Shown here piece after piece: positions 5,017 through 5,777 of a stretch of DNA of 5,777 nucleotides. A model generated the notes under the pieces. That model did not search any database. It saw only the letters and a program-made list of their open reading frames with translations, and was not told the DNA's origin. Every line of letters begins with the position of its first letter. Within the stretch, counting starts at the first letter, position 1. The position numbers and the translations under genes are program-made. Source of the stretch: Clostridiales bacterium (GTDB lineage Bacteria > Bacillota > Clostridia > Oscillospirales > CAG-272); the NCBI GenBank assembly GCA_019415985.1, contig DXYE01000150.1, positions 1 through 5,777 of the forward strand, given 5' to 3'.

Positions 5017-5730
5017 TTATGAGGCGCCGTTTCCCGCACTGTAGTCCGCAAGATAATCCCGGTCGTCAGCGGAAACGCGGCCGATGTAAGTGTAAGCTTC
5101 GGGCACATCTCCCATTAAAACGGTTTCCGCAATGGGGACGGCAGACGTAACGCTGATGTCCCCTCCTGCCAGAGGAAAGGCAACAGAGAGGGATGCCGTC
5201 ACGCTGATCAGTGTTTGATAGTGTGTTTGGTTAATGCCGGCAGAGGAAAAACTGTTCACCAGATCTGTGGTCAATCCTCCCTCATAAATCACATGGCAGC
5301 GGATGAGCGGGCCATGACCAGAAAGCCATTCCAGACCGGTCAAATTGCCAAGTGGAATGGAAAAGGCCAACCCGTCTGTCTCGGTATCAGACAGGGATTC
5401 GGAGACGGCGAGTGAAATGACGCTTTTGATCTGATTGACGCTGATGGTATCGACCTGCATAGCTACGACCGATCCGCTGTCGTCCTTTTCGAATTGCATA
5501 ACGTCGAAGCCTGAAAGCCCTTCTTCTGACATACGGTCGGCTATGGCCTGATTAACCATATCCGTCAATAGGACTTTACACCTGGCTTCTGCAAATTGGA
5601 GAACAAGAGGCTTGACACGTTCTCCCCAAAAAATACCGGCTAAAATCAGGAAAATCAACAAGCCGGAGAGAATAAGAACAAGCCGGGGTTTTCTCCTTTT
5701 GACTCGTCGTTTTGAAGAAGCTTCGGGCAT
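5017..5730 (-). CDS. yunB: Sporulation protein YunB
   Basis: 237 residues. A basic N-terminus (KRRVKRRKPR, 7-16) precedes one hydrophobic segment at about 17-35, suggesting a membrane anchor with the rest outside the cytoplasm. The remainder carries the YunB pattern: VDTISVNQIKS (93-103), IPLGNLTG (125-132), GHGPLIRC (138-145), SAGINQTHY (163-171) and VPIAETVLMGDVPEAY (198-213). Known: YunB is conserved in endospore formers, is made in the mother cell in Bacillus, and its loss impairs sporulation; its biochemical role is unclear. The start is supported by a strong ribosome binding site. The gene is convergent with DUF1015, with 3 bases between the stop codons. A sigma-E promoter is expected from the family, but only about 33 bases upstream are visible and none is convincing. 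It is the best evidence that the organism forms spores. Confidence 0.93.
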   Translation of the reverse strand: MPEASSKRRVKRRKPRLVLILSGLLIFLILAGIFWGERVKPLVLQFAEARCKVLLTDMVNQAIADRMSEEGLSGFDVMQFEKDDSGSVVAMQVDTISVNQIKSVISLAVSESLSDTETDGLAFSIPLGNLTGLEWLSGHGPLIRCHVIYEGGLTTDLVNSFSSAGINQTHYQTLISVTASLSVAFPLAGGDISVTSAVPIAETVLMGDVPEAYTYIGRVSADDRDYLADYSAGNGAS

Positions 5731-5736
5731 GGCGAG

Positions 5737-5744
5737 TTCCTCCC
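5737..5744 (-). promoter_or_regulatory. Ribosome binding site of yunB
   Basis: On the minus strand GGGAGGAA ends 6 bases before the ATG at 5730, supporting that start codon. Confidence 0.85.
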
Positions 5745-5777
5745 GTTCAAAATGTTTCGTTGTTATCAGAATACGCT

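Noticed and set aside
5745..5777. Sigma-E-like promoter for yunB in the last bases of the window
   Set aside because: The best CATTTT-type -10 is poor and would put the transcription start inside the ribosome binding site; the real promoter is probably outside the window.

Overview
The window looks like a chromosomal segment from a spore-forming low-to-mid-GC Firmicute of the Clostridia type. The evidence is a YunB-type sporulation protein, strong GGAGG ribosome binding sites, sigma-A-like promoters and a classic Firmicute L19 gene. The genus cannot be told from the sequence alone.

Layout. (1) 78-1118, plus strand: a ROK/NagC-type regulator with an N-terminal winged helix-turn-helix and a degenerate sugar-kinase-like body. 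(2) 1157-1686: a self-contained rplS (ribosomal protein L19) unit with its own extended -10 promoter, a structured leader, the gene and a strong intrinsic terminator. (3) 1687-2299: about 600 bases with no gene I can support. (4) 2313-3101: a short DAHP synthase (first step of the shikimate pathway) consisting of the catalytic barrel only. (5) 3102-3726: a second gene-poor stretch of about 620 bases. It holds a near-consensus promoter, a hairpin with an A-tract on one side and a T-tract on the other, a palindrome and several inverted repeats, two of which are mutually exclusive. (6) 3727-5013: a DUF1015-family protein, probably a free-serine kinase. (7) 5017-5730, minus strand: yunB, convergent with DUF1015 and separated from it by only 3 bases.

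The genes do not form an obvious operon or shared pathway. They look like separate transcription units for translation (L19), aromatic amino-acid synthesis (DAHP synthase), serine metabolism (DUF1015) and sporulation (YunB), beside one regulator of unknown target. I see no mobile element, CRISPR array, tRNA or rRNA. The parts most worth a second look are the two long gene-free stretches, above all the structured region upstream of DUF1015, and the unusual forms of the ROK protein and the DAHP synthase. I did not find a clear new multi-gene system.
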